The notes beneath the pieces were generated by a model. It had not been told where the DNA came from. It saw nothing but the letters and a program-made list of their open reading frames with translations, and made no database searches. This document shows positions 47,004 to 59,673 of a DNA stretch of 64,000 nt, one piece after another. The translations under genes and the position numbers were made by a program. Within the stretch, counting starts at the first letter, position 1. Every line of letters starts with the position of its first letter. This DNA is from Bradysia coprophila (taxonomy: Eukaryota; Arthropoda; Insecta; Diptera; Sciaridae). The stretch is taken from positions 12,556,001 to 12,620,000 of the forward strand of contig NW_023503493.1 in assembly GCF_014529535.1 (NCBI RefSeq). Reading direction: 5' to 3'.

Positions 47004-49828
47004 CAGATATCTTAGAACGTGAAATGTTTTCTTAATTCGATTATCCTTTATTTTTTCGACGAAAACCAAAAGTTTGATATCTTAAGAGCATCGCTTAATT
47101 CTTGACCGATTTTTAAATAAAGAAAATGTAAACAAATTAACAATTTCAGCATCGTATATACGTAACTCAGCGCACCATAGTATGAAAAGAAATCTTCACC
47201 GGAAACGCATGAACCATAAATCTGGGGCATGAGAATCTTAACTAAAAAGTGATTCAATTTTCATAGGGAAAATATCATCTCTCATGAATGGTCTCTGATT
47301 ACTTTTCTCTTTATAGAACAAAATGTTGTGATAAACTAATGAATTAAAAGATTTTGCATCCAACATCAGAATATAGTTTAAGCAAAAGAAGTACTAGATT
47401 CAAAGAGCTATTATAGAGCATTGCACGTGTTGTTTGTTTGAAAATCAATGAAAGAGGTTTTACAAAATGGGTAAATCACAAAACTAAAACATTAAACTTT
47501 TAATCTAATCAGAGCGACAGTTCATTGTACACCTGCCCAGTCTAGTCTTGTATAAATCTATCTGGTAACAAAATCTCGATATATTATCATTCTTAATTAT
47601 ATTTATGACAATGCGAAACAAAATTACATTTCTTTAATTTCCTTCACAAATCAACAATGTCACACTAATGAATGATTAAATCTTGCAATCATTTCCAAAA
47701 TCACTCTCACCATATGTATCGAATACTATGGTTATGCCATTGAATGGAGGGTAAACTATATTGGGTATAATTCCAAACTTCCAAATCAAGATAGAAATCA
47801 GCACAGCTGAACGCAAAATTATTTCCATTTTTTTTTTCTATTTTCAAACATGACCTTTTTACACCAGGATATGGTGATATGGTAAATTACATAATACAAC
47901 AAAGTCGTCATAATAGAATACAACAAATTTTTTTCTACTATTTTCTCTCGTTCTCGTTGCACAGTCCATTAGATTGGATTACTTAAAAACAGCACGCTTC
48001 CGAAATGCCTCCATTTTTTTCCGTTTGTGTGTGTTTGCTTCAAACTGATGGAATAATTCAACGAGCAAAGAATATCGAAATGACTTACTTTGTAAGAGGA
48101 AAGGAGTGATCAAACACCGGGCTGTTGGGATTTGTTAGTTGTTGGTTTTTTTTTGTTGTTTGTTCTCTGTGTGCTGTTTCTATTATCATTTATTCGGTAG
48201 TGTAAAAACCGAAAGTGAATATTTTTGTGTATTTATTATGCAAACTGACTCTTCACCCCATACTTTTTATCGGGTGTGCCATGCTGTGTAGCTAGAGCCC
48301 CCTTGCCGAGTCCACATTACAACAAGGTATTTACCGGATACATGCTGTGTCCTAGATTTTGCAGCCTTCTGACACATATTTCTTGATTATGATGTTGTTT
48401 TTTGCTTAATTGATTTTTTCTCGATTTTTCATTCGAATTCATCTGCAAAAATGTTCATTCCAACCGAATTCTATAGAAACGTACCACTTAAATGAGTCTG
48501 TCTTTTTGTACCGAGCCACTATGTTCAACTATTCACATCGTTTGTCGAAAAGTGATTAAACCATTCCACTGTTTTTGCTCATATATTTAATTTGCATTGA
48601 AGGAAGTCGTGGTGTGCCGAATCTAATATGCGTTTTATTTGCATCCGGAGGGTGGTCAACCCCTAAGGTGTATTACGTTTTAAGTTTTATTATTTTTGTC
48701 TTGATGGCGTGTGCTTTGTGGCCTGTGTTTAAAACGCCGCATATTTTTCCAATTGAACAACCCTTTACCCGAAAAAACAATTTTCTTTTACGGTTTCACA
48801 CTCAATTAGGTTTTCAGTTGATTGCAGAAAAGGGCACACGATTGGTTGAATTGGTTTGATTTAATATTTCATATTGTTTGAGTATGAGGTTCTTGGCGAG
48901 TAACTCTTTGGATTGGAACTGGATTTGTGCCATGACAACCATCACTGAACGAACATTTCCAATCTTAATTTATGCGGTACTAGAGTCAGTCAGACCACAT
49001 AACTGATAATGGAAATAATATTAATAGCCCGATGCACTTATACTGTAGCAATAACAATTTCAAAAACTAAAATACATTCCGATCCGTTCATTTTGAAATG
49101 GAATGATACCTTTCTGTGTAAATCATAAATAAGTTATGTTGTGCAATCGCATTAAGCCGATACACAGTTTTCCTTTTGAGATTCTCAATTTATTTACCAG
49201 TCAAATGAAATAAATTTTGTGTACTGGAATTGGTGTGTATGTGTGTTTTCTAACATTAGTCATAACATTTTGATACACAGTTTACAAGGTACGATGCCAA
49301 TAAATAATCAATTTATTTTTCAACATTTTCTACGAACGACGGACTTGAGTTCATGAAGAAAACGGTCTGAAACTTCAATTTGAATGGAAGATATATGTGC
49401 AATGTTCGAGTGAATATAGACAAATTGAAAATAGCAAAATGTTGTAGGACAATCTGAGTATATTACGTAGAAAGCATAAGACTATTTATATTTCAGAATG
49501 TTGTCATTATAGTGATGGAAAATAGCGAGATAAATTCAAAGCATTGTGGCAACACGAAGTACTTTCGCAGTTCAAGTAATTGAAAGGATGTAGCCTGTAA
49601 TTCTACTAAGATTAGCGGTAATTATGGACTGTAAAGTCGTCTTCACAAATAGGAAAACTCACACAAAGTAAACGTAGGCACGTACGTATGCGATGTCTTG
49701 GCGTATCTGGCAACAAAATCCCGATAATAAAAACTTGATTGTGACCAGGGATTTGTTAAATTGGTTTCATAAATCTGTCAAAGTTCGCAAGAATTTGATA
49801 ATTCTTCATTTCATTCTCAGGCCTTTCT
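47004..49828. other. gene-poor stretch
   Basis: No gene supported. A degraded tail of the dispersed repeat lies at 47339-47400 (AATGAATTAAAAGATTTTG and GAAGTACTAGATT). A 94-codon frame at 48575-48859 has hydrophobic segments but no domain or splice support. Confidence 0.4.
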
Positions 49829-49907
49829 TAACTTTAAGAATTTGTAACTTGACAGTTGTTATGGGATTTTATACACGCAACTGTCAAGTTACGAACTCTT
49901 AAAGTTA
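49829..49907. repeat. hairpin with 30-bp arms
   Basis: TAACTTTAAGAATTTGTAAC at 49829 is inverted to 49907 with two mismatches over 30 bp. The core TAACTTGACAG/CTGTCAAGTTA recurs inside the next element at about 49961 and 50030. Confidence 0.8.
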
Positions 49908-49930
49908 CGAACAGCATGAGAAACTACGCT

Positions 49931-50858
49931 CAGGGCGCCGATTCTCGTAAATTTAAGAAATCGTAACTTGACAGGTGTGACCTTAAAACTAAGAGTGGTC
50001 CATAAGATTCGTAAGTTTTAAGGTGATAACTGTCAAGTTACGAATTCTTAAGAGTGAATTCACCAAAACTTCGAACAGTCGTTCAATTATGAGAATGTCG
50101 TGAGGAAAAAAAAATCGAAAAAGTTTTGTTGGGCTGTCATGGCTCTTAGAAATTTTTTCTCCGAAGTGGTCGCGAAAATCGTTTTTTATCAATTACTCCA
50201 ACATGCGAAATGTGAATAATGTCAAATTGTGCACGTTTATGAAGTTCAATGAGCTGAATATTATTGACCAACAAACGCCGATGTTCGGCCCACCCAGCCG
50301 CCGCAACAAGTGAAAAACCTCGAAAAACCTAAATTTTTGAAGGGCTCTGGGCGGCTGGGAAAGTTAGTAGCAGGAAGCTCTAACCCGGAGTTTTGGAGCT
50401 TACTTCAAGCTCTATCCATTGACTCGAGCATACTCACCGTCCCAGATAGAAATGGAGTTGATTTTTCACAATGTATCTCAACCCATCAAATTTTGGAAAA
50501 TCATCGGACTTTAAAGTTCCCCAAATAACGTTTTTTCAAGCGAATTTATTTATTTATTTATTATTATTTATAGGTTTACGAGATAATAGTTAGTAAAGAT
50601 GTCTCATAGAATTTTTTTTGTAGAGAACAGACTGACGAAACAAACCAAAATTCTAAAATTTTACTTCATGAATTATTTGAAAATAGTAAATCGACCTCAA
50701 AATTGTTTGGTAAAAAAGTTGTTCCACGATATTCTCAGAATTGAACGATGATTCATTTGAGCAAGGTATGGCTCGCCGTCGGCTTGAATCCCGATTCCAT
50801 ATAAGCTGTTCGAAGTTTTGGCGAATTGACTCTTAAACTTACGAGAATCGGCGCCCTG
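49931..50858. mobile_element. 1-kb non-autonomous element, copy 2, with perfect 20-bp TIRs
   Basis: CAGGGCGCCGATTCTCGTAA at 49931-49950 is exactly inverted at 50839-50858. Inside, 50046-50838 matches the 19046-20070 element (GACCAACAAACGCCGATGTT, CCCACCCAGCCGCC, TTGTTCCACGATATTCTC). No transposase frame. The outer TIRs were not found on copy 1. Confidence 0.88.
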
Positions 50859-53598
50859 GATCTTAATTGCAGTCTTAATTACAATACGAGCAATAGTTGA
50901 GAACCTAATCTTAAATTTGGTAGACTCGTTGTCAGGATTACCCTCTATTGATATCTAAAAAAACGAGCCACCCTATGAGTTCTGGATTATCTAGTCTTCA
51001 GTTCAATTATTTCTACAGTAAACTGAAAATTAATTAAAGAAAACGGGAATGGCGTTCGTAAATTCTCAACTTTACAACAAAGTGATCGAATTATTGTACG
51101 CAACTGACTTCTACTTTGTTCTTGGTCAATAATGTTTATTAAACTTTACAAACATAAGCATTAAAAAACTACCTGGACGATCGACACACTAATAGTCTGA
51201 GATCTATCAGAATATCGCCGCTCGATTATCGGTAAAGCTATCTAGAAAATTAATATTTTACAACTGTGACTTCTAACGTGTTTGAGATGGTGGAATGATC
51301 AATTACCCATCCACTGTCTAATGTAAGTCGTTCTCTTGAAATCGATAGACATGCCTCAAGTCCATCGATCAAAGTGCGAATAATGTCCATTCCTGGCAGT
51401 AATGTAAGTTTAGTCAACCACTTACCAACACCATAATCTTATACAAGATATGACTAAATATTTTCCACCAAATGTAAACCGAACACACCCACGCCCATGC
51501 AAAGAGTGTGTGTATAATATCGAGTCTTATGTTGCATCTAAAGATATATTATTTTGTGTAACATTACACGGATGATTTATACGAATCTTGTACTTTTAAT
51601 TTATCTGCTATTTGTTACACGAGAATGTTTTGATGTTGCATTCGGTTATAACCATGTTGCCATTTCGATTTCTCACCGTATGCAATAAAGATGTCGATTT
51701 GTTATTTTCATTTCGTATTGTGATTGTTTATGCAGTGAAACGATCTTCTTTGAGCAACAGACAGTTGGGATCAGCAGTAAAATTGAGTGACATGTTTTGA
51801 TTTTACACAAATGGTCGGTATGCAAACGGGGTAGGAGGTTATATGAGAGGAAAATAGAAAGTAGGAAAGGATTACTCGAGAGGTCCAGTAGTGGCTGAAG
51901 AGAATTTGTCTACGAAAATCAATGTCAAATGAGAAACTTAAGTTAACATTCCAAAGCTCTGAAAAATCATGATGGGCGAGATGTTCCATTTAAAATGAAA
52001 ATAATCGTAAAAGTACATCTAAGGCAACCAGGTAACTATTTTCAGCTTTCCGAATTTGCGTTGATAATAAGTAAGCCAGAGCTCGGTGTCATGTTTGTGA
52101 ATCACAACTAAGTCGGTCCCACTTAGATTCCAAACCAACAATTTAAAAAAAATAATATTAAAAGCTTGGTGGTTGTCGGTGCTGTAAATCACCGGTGGAG
52201 AGAGTTTAAAAAATAACTCCGGTCCGGTAGACTTCATTAGTTCAATATAGAGTAACTTTTTGTTCATGCATACTGCCTCGCCCATGTAAAAAATACCACT
52301 TTCGTATTTAAGCAGTTATTGCTGTTCCTAATCGTTTTGCTGGCTGTTTCAAATGGAAAATGAGAGGAATCAGAGAAACCAAGAAGAACAGCTTAGATGC
52401 GAAAGTGGGACTATTTATATGTGCAATACAGTACGAGAAAAATCTTTGTCGATAACTCCTGAATAATTGAACGCTGTTTCATACTCTGTGCAACGAGACC
52501 TATTCAGAGAACTGACAACCATCAGTGGGACACAATTGTGCTGCAGAGTGTAATTTCATTAGTCAAGACTCAGGTTCGTTAGATTTGCCTGGAAAGACTA
52601 CACAACAAATCCTATATTTGAATCTTGACCTGTTCGGTCATAAAACTGACAATTTTACTTAGAAATTTTATTGCGTCTGTGGTAAGATCGTATCAGTTAA
52701 TGTATTAATTACTAGCAAAGCAATTTCCACGAAATTACTGTACATGATCAATGCTAATTTCAATGAAAAAAAAATGAAAAGAAAACCATAACAGATCGTA
52801 ATCTATACACCAAATAAATTATCTCCGTTTCGGGGGGTGGTCCATCCACAATACGCACACACAGCTTCTATTGTAGCATACAATTTAAACGGTTCAGACA
52901 ACACTTCGAGATTTCATTTGTACACCGAATTGAATGCGGTGTGTAATGAAAACATCATTTTTCAAATTGGATTGTCATTCTCGTCCAAGAAAAATGTGGA
53001 TATCGTGCGAAATAATTTCAACACAACACAATGAAGGTTTCGGTATGAATTGATGCTATGAATGCTATTAAAATGAATTTGTATTTTCTGATGAATTCAC
53101 AGAGAAATGATTCATTTATCTCTTCTTTTCGTTGGTTGGACAACTAAATTTTTATTTTGAATGAAATTATTCGTGTGAGAATCATACAGGTGGGCTTATA
53201 AAAAAAGTAGTCACAATGACCGAAGATCGAATCAAACATCTTCAGAAACCAACGGTTTCAAAAGATACTAAAGATAATTGTTATGCATGTTCATATATAT
53301 CCTGTATAGTAATGCTACGTTATCGATAAATTTTTTTTACATGCCACGCCATATGCTACATGCGTCGAAAACCGTACTTTTCATGTTTGAAGCACTACAT
53401 TCGACGCCTTCAGCATGTAAAAGACATTACATAACTCGGCTTCCCCTCCGATCAACAAAATTCACACGAAAACTCTACCTTTCATTCTTTTATCGCAAGT
53501 TGTATAAAATACTAAATTACTATAAGTTTTGCCAGGTTTAAGGTCGAGAAAATAGTCACTTGTTATAGAAATGCACTTAGATATTGGACACTGTTAGT
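50859..53598. other. gene-poor stretch
   Basis: No gene supported. The MITE at 52293-52412 is the only element recognised here. Confidence 0.4.
52293..52412. mobile_element. MITE family 'CCCACTTT', copy 2
   Basis: ATACCACTTTCGTATTTAAG at the left; CAGCTTAGATGCGAAAGTGG at the right. The right end matches the copy at 14346-14482 closely. Confidence 0.6.
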
Positions 53599-53743
53599 CA
53601 TCTGTTATCGCAAAAGACGATGAAAATGAGCAATGAGCTCTGAATAGTGCTCTGTATAAAGTACAAACATCTGTTAAAATCAATGAAATAAAAGATTTTG
53701 TGTGAATCGGTTGAAAATAGTTAAACATGAGAAGTAGTAGATT
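53599..53743 (+). repeat. 150-bp dispersed repeat family, copy
   Basis: CATCTGTTATCGCAAAAGAC at the head, GAGCTC mid-unit, TCAATGAAATAAAAGATTTT and GAGAAGTAGTAGATT at the tail. Confidence 0.8.
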
Positions 53744-54040
53744 ATATTATTATGTTCACATGACAAGCTTGTATCAGTATTGTTTCTATCACAACTCATC
53801 CAACACACATACGCTTCGCTCTTTCGCTGAATAATTATATTTTCTTCGATGGATTTCAGTGCAGCCGACGTCAATGGAATTTAGACAAGAATTTCCTTCT
53901 GTTGGTTTTCAGCTGGCTAACTCGTACAAACAAAAGTGCTTATATGTCTTATAAACACACGGGTGAAATGGACGCACGCGTGTGATAGTGATAAAAACGT
54001 ACAAAATCTACTGAGCAGTTTTATTTGTTTACCTTTCATG

Positions 54041-54383
54041 TAAAATAAAATGCCAGCTCACGTCAGAGTAAAATAAACCAGGCAGGAGCGGTTCATTTTC
54101 GAAACGTCAAATAAGGGACCTAATACACTTTATGAAAATGAACTCAAATGAACACTGACATAAATTGAAAAATTTTATTCGCAAAAAATATAGGGCTACT
54201 ATTATTCAGGTCCCTTGTCAAACGTCCACTCCTGCCTAGTTAACTTTACTCTGCCGAGGCTAGCCTATAGCTCATGATCTGAGGACCCTCAGGAGACTGT
54301 GTTTAACTAACTAACTAATTGTTTTAACTAATTACCATTTCAGAGTACTGACGTCATGAGCTGTACGCTGGCATTTTATTTGA
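54041..54383. mobile_element. nested inverted-repeat element
   Basis: Outer ends TAAAATAAAATGCCAGCTC and GCTGGCATTTTATTTGA are inverted. An inner pair (CCAGGCAGGAG...GTCAAATAAGGGACC near 54079-54120 against its inverse near 54209-54237) forms a second, smaller foldback unit, as if one element had jumped into another. Confidence 0.75.
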
Positions 54384-54935
54384 CTAAAGTTTGTCGAGTA
54401 AAAAATTAAAAACCTAGTGTGACGACATCTTTCGGTGGAGTAGTGAAGCGTAATACTGTTCCAGGTAAAAACGTTATTTTTTTGTGCTTAAATCTGCGAT
54501 GTCTCAGCATACCACAAATTGTAAATTTATTTGAAAGTTGGTTTCGAGCCTAATTCAAAACAAACTATGAAACAAAGGAGTTATCGCATCTCGTACTTGA
54601 TTTGTTAACGATGTATTTTCCATAGATTCATTCATTCATTTCAACATGAATTTTACTATATACAAAACAACATTAACAAGAGCTTTTTTTATCTTTTTTG
54701 TGTTTGTCGATAACAGCTGATATTCAAATAACGCGATTGCTATTGTAGTAAATCAAGGAATGTTTTCCCTTACGAGCAATGAGCTACGCTTATACGGTCG
54801 TTAAGAAACTATGAGTGGAATATCAAAGATTTTTCGGAAAATCGCGAATTATCAACGTAAAGATAGATAGGGCAATTGATGTCTTATAATTCTGATAGTG
54901 CCATGCTTACTCTACGCTGCTTTTTCAACTCAAAT

Positions 54936-55009
54936 CAAGGCTGTAAACTTTGAGGAAGTCACACAGCTACAGATACGCAGGTGACTCTTCCCCAAAATTT
55001 ACAGCCTTG
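54936..55009. repeat. hairpin with about 29-bp arms
   Basis: CAAGGCTGTAAACTTTGAGG pairs with CCCAAAATTTACAGCCTTG; the stem extends through GAAGTCAC/GTGACTCTTC. The loop is about 16 nt. Confidence 0.75.
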
Positions 55010-56100
55010 ACTCAAATTGGTATGCATTTACATAGGTATATTTTATGATATACATAAGCGAAAGAAAGAAGCCTAAAAATGTTTTTCTTAACTTTTAAAC
55101 TCAAGCGTACATTATAAGCCTGAAGGCAGTTGCTTCGTCAAAGGCTAACAATTATATCTATTTTCTTATCGGTAGTTGAAAATGAGATTTATCTCGTCGG
55201 ATTGAACAATGAACATGCTGCTTCTCAAATCGATCACAAGACAACAAATCAAAAAAAAATATTTTTTTATAGTACAAAATATTAGAATTTTAGTTAAAAT
55301 TGCACCTTTTGTACCATCATAATCATTGTGACAGAATGCTCTATACCAAATTTATTGAAAACCGTTCGTGAAAGGTGAGGGCGTTGGGTACCATTATTTT
55401 ATAAATTAAAAAAAGAAATACACAAAACAGAAACACAGTTTATCTTAAATGGTGATACCCTCAGATATTCATTAGTTTAAGATTAACATCTCCTGTTTGA
55501 GGAATTTCAATTGTACTGTATGGCGGCAAAACCCAAAAAAAAAAACCTTCGAAGGAATCAAGAAAAGAGGGACACACAATTTACCATAAACCATCAATAA
55601 ATTAAGTGGTATATTAAATGTTGAATCTTCTCGTAACGAGACACAATCAAAAAACACAATTTTTGTTATCTTGATTTAAGAAATTATTAATATGAAAAAA
55701 AAGAAAGGAAAAAAAACACCGAAAAACGAAAACAAAACCGAAAAAAATTTATCACCTTCCTTCATTCTTATACTTTTTTATCATCGTTTATATGACAAAT
55801 TATCATTTTTTTTCTCGTGTGTCCCGAAATATATTCTTTAATACCAAATAAAAAAAAAATGCATAAACATAAATATTAAAATTAAACGAGAGAAAAAAAC
55901 AAACAAAAATCCTAAATCAATTTTTCAACAAAAATTTTTAATTGGTTATCCAGCATGCACACATAAAAAAGACACTCAACAAGTTTGATTGAAGAAATAT
56001 CTGTGCTCCATTCCCCCCTGGTTATGATTAACATATACAAATCTAGGTAAAGTCAGTTCCACAATGATAATAAAAATTCCAATAATTTAGAAACAGAATA

Positions 56101-56177
56101 TCAAACAAACTGACACAATTTTGTGGGCGGTGTAGCAGTCGGTGTTACATTTGTTGTTAGTGACGTGTTAGGTGTAG
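56101..56177 (-). other. possible Thr/Pro-rich terminal exon
   Basis: On the - strand a good acceptor (TTTCTACTGTCCCAG) is followed by an open stretch reading TPNTSLTTNVTPTATPPTK, then LCQFV and TGA. Its entry phase (one base brought in) equals that of every exon in the cysteine-rich gene upstream on the same strand, and its composition matches that gene's linkers. It could be an alternative last exon; no donor in the main last exon was found to feed it. Confidence 0.25.
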
Positions 56178-56738
56178 CTGGGACAGTAGAAATGGTATGT
56201 ATGTTCGATTATATACATATCCAGGATACCCAGATTTAGAAAGAACAGAGTTTTGGACCAGGGTCTATTTTAGGGAACTACGGGCAAAAGCTAAATTCGA
56301 CATGTTTTCTAATTGCTGCTGTTGTTTGTAAATTTGTTATGCAAATGAAAATTTAGATTTTTTAGACTTTATGGTTCATTCTTTTTGGGAGCGCGTGCCT
56401 AACAAAAATTCAGAAAATAAAAATCTAGATTTTCAATTTTTCAACAAATTTTCAACTCCAAAATCATGTAAATGTTGGATTTTGAAATCACCCTGGAAAT
56501 TCCAGAAAATTCCTGGTTTCTGAAATTTAATCCGAATGTAATCGATTTAGTTCAAAATCATAAGAACAACCAATTTTCTGGAATTTAAACCTCCTAAAAA
56601 AGGCCGTCAGCTTTTGGCACTCCGGCACCAAGGTCTGAACGCTTCAGTTGATTTTTTTTTACCGTGTGTTCACCTTTAGAAAACACAATTTTAGATTTAT
56701 CAGAGTTTTGATGCTCCTAGTCAATTAAGTGATTCCAA

Positions 56739-56795
56739 TATTTTGGCGCAAAATTTGAATTCGCTAAGGGATTTTAAAATTTTGCGCTAAAATAT
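56739..56795. repeat. hairpin
   Basis: ATATTTTGGCGCAAAATTT is inverted as AAATTTTGCGCTAAAATAT with one mismatch around a 19-nt loop. Similar TTTTGCGC strings occur near 31630 and 61720. Confidence 0.65.
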
Positions 56796-57372
56796 GATAA
56801 CCTGGAAACCCTTAACTGGAGGTTGCCACCGCCTTCGAGATCAAATCAGATGTGTGTCAACCTGTTCTTTGAGAGCCTACCAATTGACATGTAGGTCCTC
56901 GCAAATAATAAATCGAAAATGAAGATAACATTTTGCACTTGAGTAAAAACAAACGGATATTAGCGAGAAAAAAATGTTTAAGGCTACGTGCTGCTGGGCA
57001 ACTTGACCAAAACGATTTCCCAAACCATTTTTACTTTATTTAGCAGTTGTACTAGAAATGGAACCTTCAAGTTAAGTTTTCAAGCTTTTCTGTGTAAGGG
57101 TCCGTTCATAAATAACGTAACGTTAAACTCTCCGTTTTCAAGACAGAGATCACACACAACGTCAGAAATTATTAGTTTTTTTAATAATGTAATTGTTATT
57201 TTTTTTTTAAGTCTTTGTTTGAACATCAATTGAACTGATCTCTTTTCTAGTTTCCTAGAGCACAAGCTTTTAAAAAACAATCAATAGCCGATTTCTATTT
57301 GGTTCCTATTTCACACATTTAATTTTCTAAATTCGACAGATTCACTTCTTTGATGCGACACTATAATTCTAT

Positions 57373-57378
57373 TTTATT
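57373..57378 (-). terminator. poly(A) signal AATAAA of the cysteine-rich gene
   Basis: AATAAA on the - strand lies 45 nt past the TAG at 57425-57423, a typical distance. Confidence 0.7.
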
Positions 57379-57422
57379 GGGCAAATTTCTAAACATAATC
57401 TGGTCGTAATAATGGGCAGACA

Positions 57423-59103
57423 CTAATTAGTTCTGCTAGTTGTAGTTCCGATCGGTATGCACCGACAATCTGCTAGGATACCATCTGCCCGACAAGTTGT
57501 CGTATCGATTACTTCATTCTCCAAACAGAAAATCGATCCGCATGCACATTGGCAACTCGCCCCATCACCGAGTGGAAAACATTGTCCAGCCCATCTATCC
57601 GTGAATTGTACTGGAGAATCCCGACACGAGGAGCAGGGATCATCTGACGAATTAAGATTGAGATAAGAAGGGACTATAATTACACAAACAACGAAGTTGT
57701 CACTTACATGGATCAGTTGTTGGGAAAGTAGTCGCTTCGCTTGGGGACGAAGTTTCTACAGTTGTTCCGATCGGTATGCACCTACAATCTGCAAGGATAC
57801 CATCTGCCCGACAAGTTGTCGTATCGATAACTTCATTTTCCTGACAGAAAATCGATCCGCATGCACATTGACAACTCGCGCCATCGCCGAGTGGAAAACA
57901 TTGTCCAGCCCATGTATCCGTGAATTGTACTGGAGCATCCCGGCACACAGAGCAAGGATCATCTGGCATATAGAATTTGGTGTAACGGTTCTCCTTCAAA
58001 CGGAAATCTATGCAATAGTCACTTACATGGATCAGTGGTTGGGAAAGTAGTCGGTTCGCTTGGCGATGGAACATCTACCGTAGTTGTTTCGATCGGTATG
58101 CATCTGCAATCAGCAATGCTGCCATCTGACCGACATGTAGTTGTATCAATAATTTCATCATTCCGACAGAAAATCGACAAGCATTCACAACGACAATTGA
58201 TATCTTCGCCACGTGGAACACATTGTCCGGCCCAAATATCGGTGAATTGTACTGGAGCATCTCGACATGAAGAGCACGGATCGTCTGGTGTATTGAAATT
58301 GATATAAGAAGGGACTAGAAATTACACGGACGTTACTCACAAGGAATAGTTGTAGGAGTAATAGTCGTTGGAGGTGAGCTCGGTTCGCTTGGGGATGGAG
58401 TATCTACAGTTGTTGTTCCGATCGGTATACACCGACAATCTGCAAGGATACCATCTGCCCGACAAGTTGTCGTATCGATAACTTCATTTTCCTGACAGAA
58501 AATCGATCCGCATGCACATTGACAACTCGTGCCATCGCCGAGTGGAAAACATTGTCCAGCCCAAGTATCCGTGAATTGTACTGGAGAATCCCGACACGGG
58601 GAGCAGGGATCGTCTGTCGGATTGTGATTGACATAAGAAGGGACTACAGTTAAAAAACTATGAAGTCACCACTTACATGGATGAGTGGTTGGGATAGTGG
58701 TCGGTTCGTTTGTGGGCGGAGCAGTTGTGGTTTCGATCGGTATGCATCTGCAGTCAGCAATACTGCCATCTGACCGACATGTTGTTGTATCAATAATTTC
58801 ATTATTCCGACAGAAAATCGACAGGCATTCACATCGGCAATTGACGTCTTCGCCACGTGGTACACATTGTCCAGCCCAAATATCTGTGAATTGTACTGGG
58901 GCATCCCAACACGAAGAGCAAGGATCGTCTGGTGCATTAAAATTGATGTATTAGCAACGATTAGGGGCTACATAAGCAATATTGTGCAGTCACAACTTAC
59001 ATGGAATAGTTGTTGGGAAAGTAGTGGTCTCACTCGGGTATGAAGCCGCCAGCTTAAGCATGGCAAAAATCACAATAGCAGAGAAACTTCTTTCCGACTT
59101 CAT
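57423..59103 (-). CDS. secreted protein of five tandem ten-cysteine modules
   Basis: Exons 59103-59001, 58928-58677, 58613-58341, 58284-58027, 57962-57708 and 57643-57423 join to 453 aa. All five introns (56-72 nt) are phase 1, so each repeat exon is a symmetric 1-1 cassette. Exon 1 gives a signal peptide (SFSAIVIFAMLKLAAS) and a Thr-rich start. Exons 2-6 each encode one module: DPCSxC, PVQFTDxWAGQC, then SCQCAC or NCRCEC, SIFC, IDTTTCR, ADCRCIPI. The spacing is C-x2-C-x14-C-x8-C-x-C-x-C-x4-C-x10-C-x8-C-x-C. Modules are joined by Thr/Ser/Pro linkers that could carry O-glycans. Exons 3, 5 and 6 form one subtype (FPLGDG, ENEVID) and 2 and 4 another (VPRGED, NEIID). Four introns share AGTCCCTTCTTAT-like or related strings. 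An extracellular matrix, gut-lining or silk/saliva role is only a guess; the family is not recognised. Confidence 0.88.
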
Positions 59104-59191
59104 TTCGACTGAGCAAATGAAAATTGTAATCGTTACCAACGAACGGTACGCAAGGTTAAATTCAAATGTCAATTTTGGTAATAATTTTCGA

Positions 59192-59200
59192 TTTTTATAT
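59192..59200 (-). promoter_or_regulatory. TATA-like box of the cysteine-rich gene
   Basis: On the - strand ATATAAAAAT lies about 90 nt before the ATG at 59103, which would put transcription start near 59165. No initiator was checked. Confidence 0.35.
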
Positions 59201-59626
59201 TTATGAGCTTCACACGAATAGTAATGATAAGATATGATAAGATAAAGAGGAGTTGCTGTTTCCGTCGGATCAAGTGCTTTTTTTCATTATCTGGAGGCAA
59301 TGAAAGGTCAAGATTAAAATTATGATGTTTGGATATGTAGATTTTCTCAGTAAAAACGGAACAATTTCTGTGGATGAATGAGTTTCGTTTCCGTTTACAA
59401 AAACAAAGCTCTCATAATAGATTCGGCATATTGCTTAATCAGTTGCTAAATTTGCTACTTTCCACAAAATTGTGATTTTGCTTGTTCGTGGAATTTAGAC
59501 ACAAAAATGAGTAGATACTGTGCGGTTTCAGGCGTTTCAGGGTAACTTTTTCAAGTTAAAGACAACAGTAAATAAAACATTTTCTCGATATCTCTAACAG
59601 AAATGGTGCCATACGGTTAATTCGTT

Positions 59627-59673
59627 AAATCTGCTACTTCTTCTGTGATTAACTCAAAGTCTTTTACTTCATT
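59627..59673 (-). repeat. 150-bp dispersed repeat family, tail only
   Basis: Both 3' signatures on the - strand (AAATGAAGTAAAAGACTTTG, then GAAGAAGTAGCAGATTT) with no recognisable head. Confidence 0.55.

Larger units (their letters stand above)
55010..57372. other. gene-poor 3' flank of the cysteine-rich gene
   Basis: AT-rich with long A and T runs at 55500-55960. It holds a hairpin at 56739-56795 and the possible Thr/Pro-rich exon at 56101-56177. No other gene seen. Confidence 0.4.

Noticed and set aside
48575..48859. 94-codon frame with membrane-like segments
   Set aside because: Hydrophobic runs are expected from T-rich DNA; no start context, domain or splice support.
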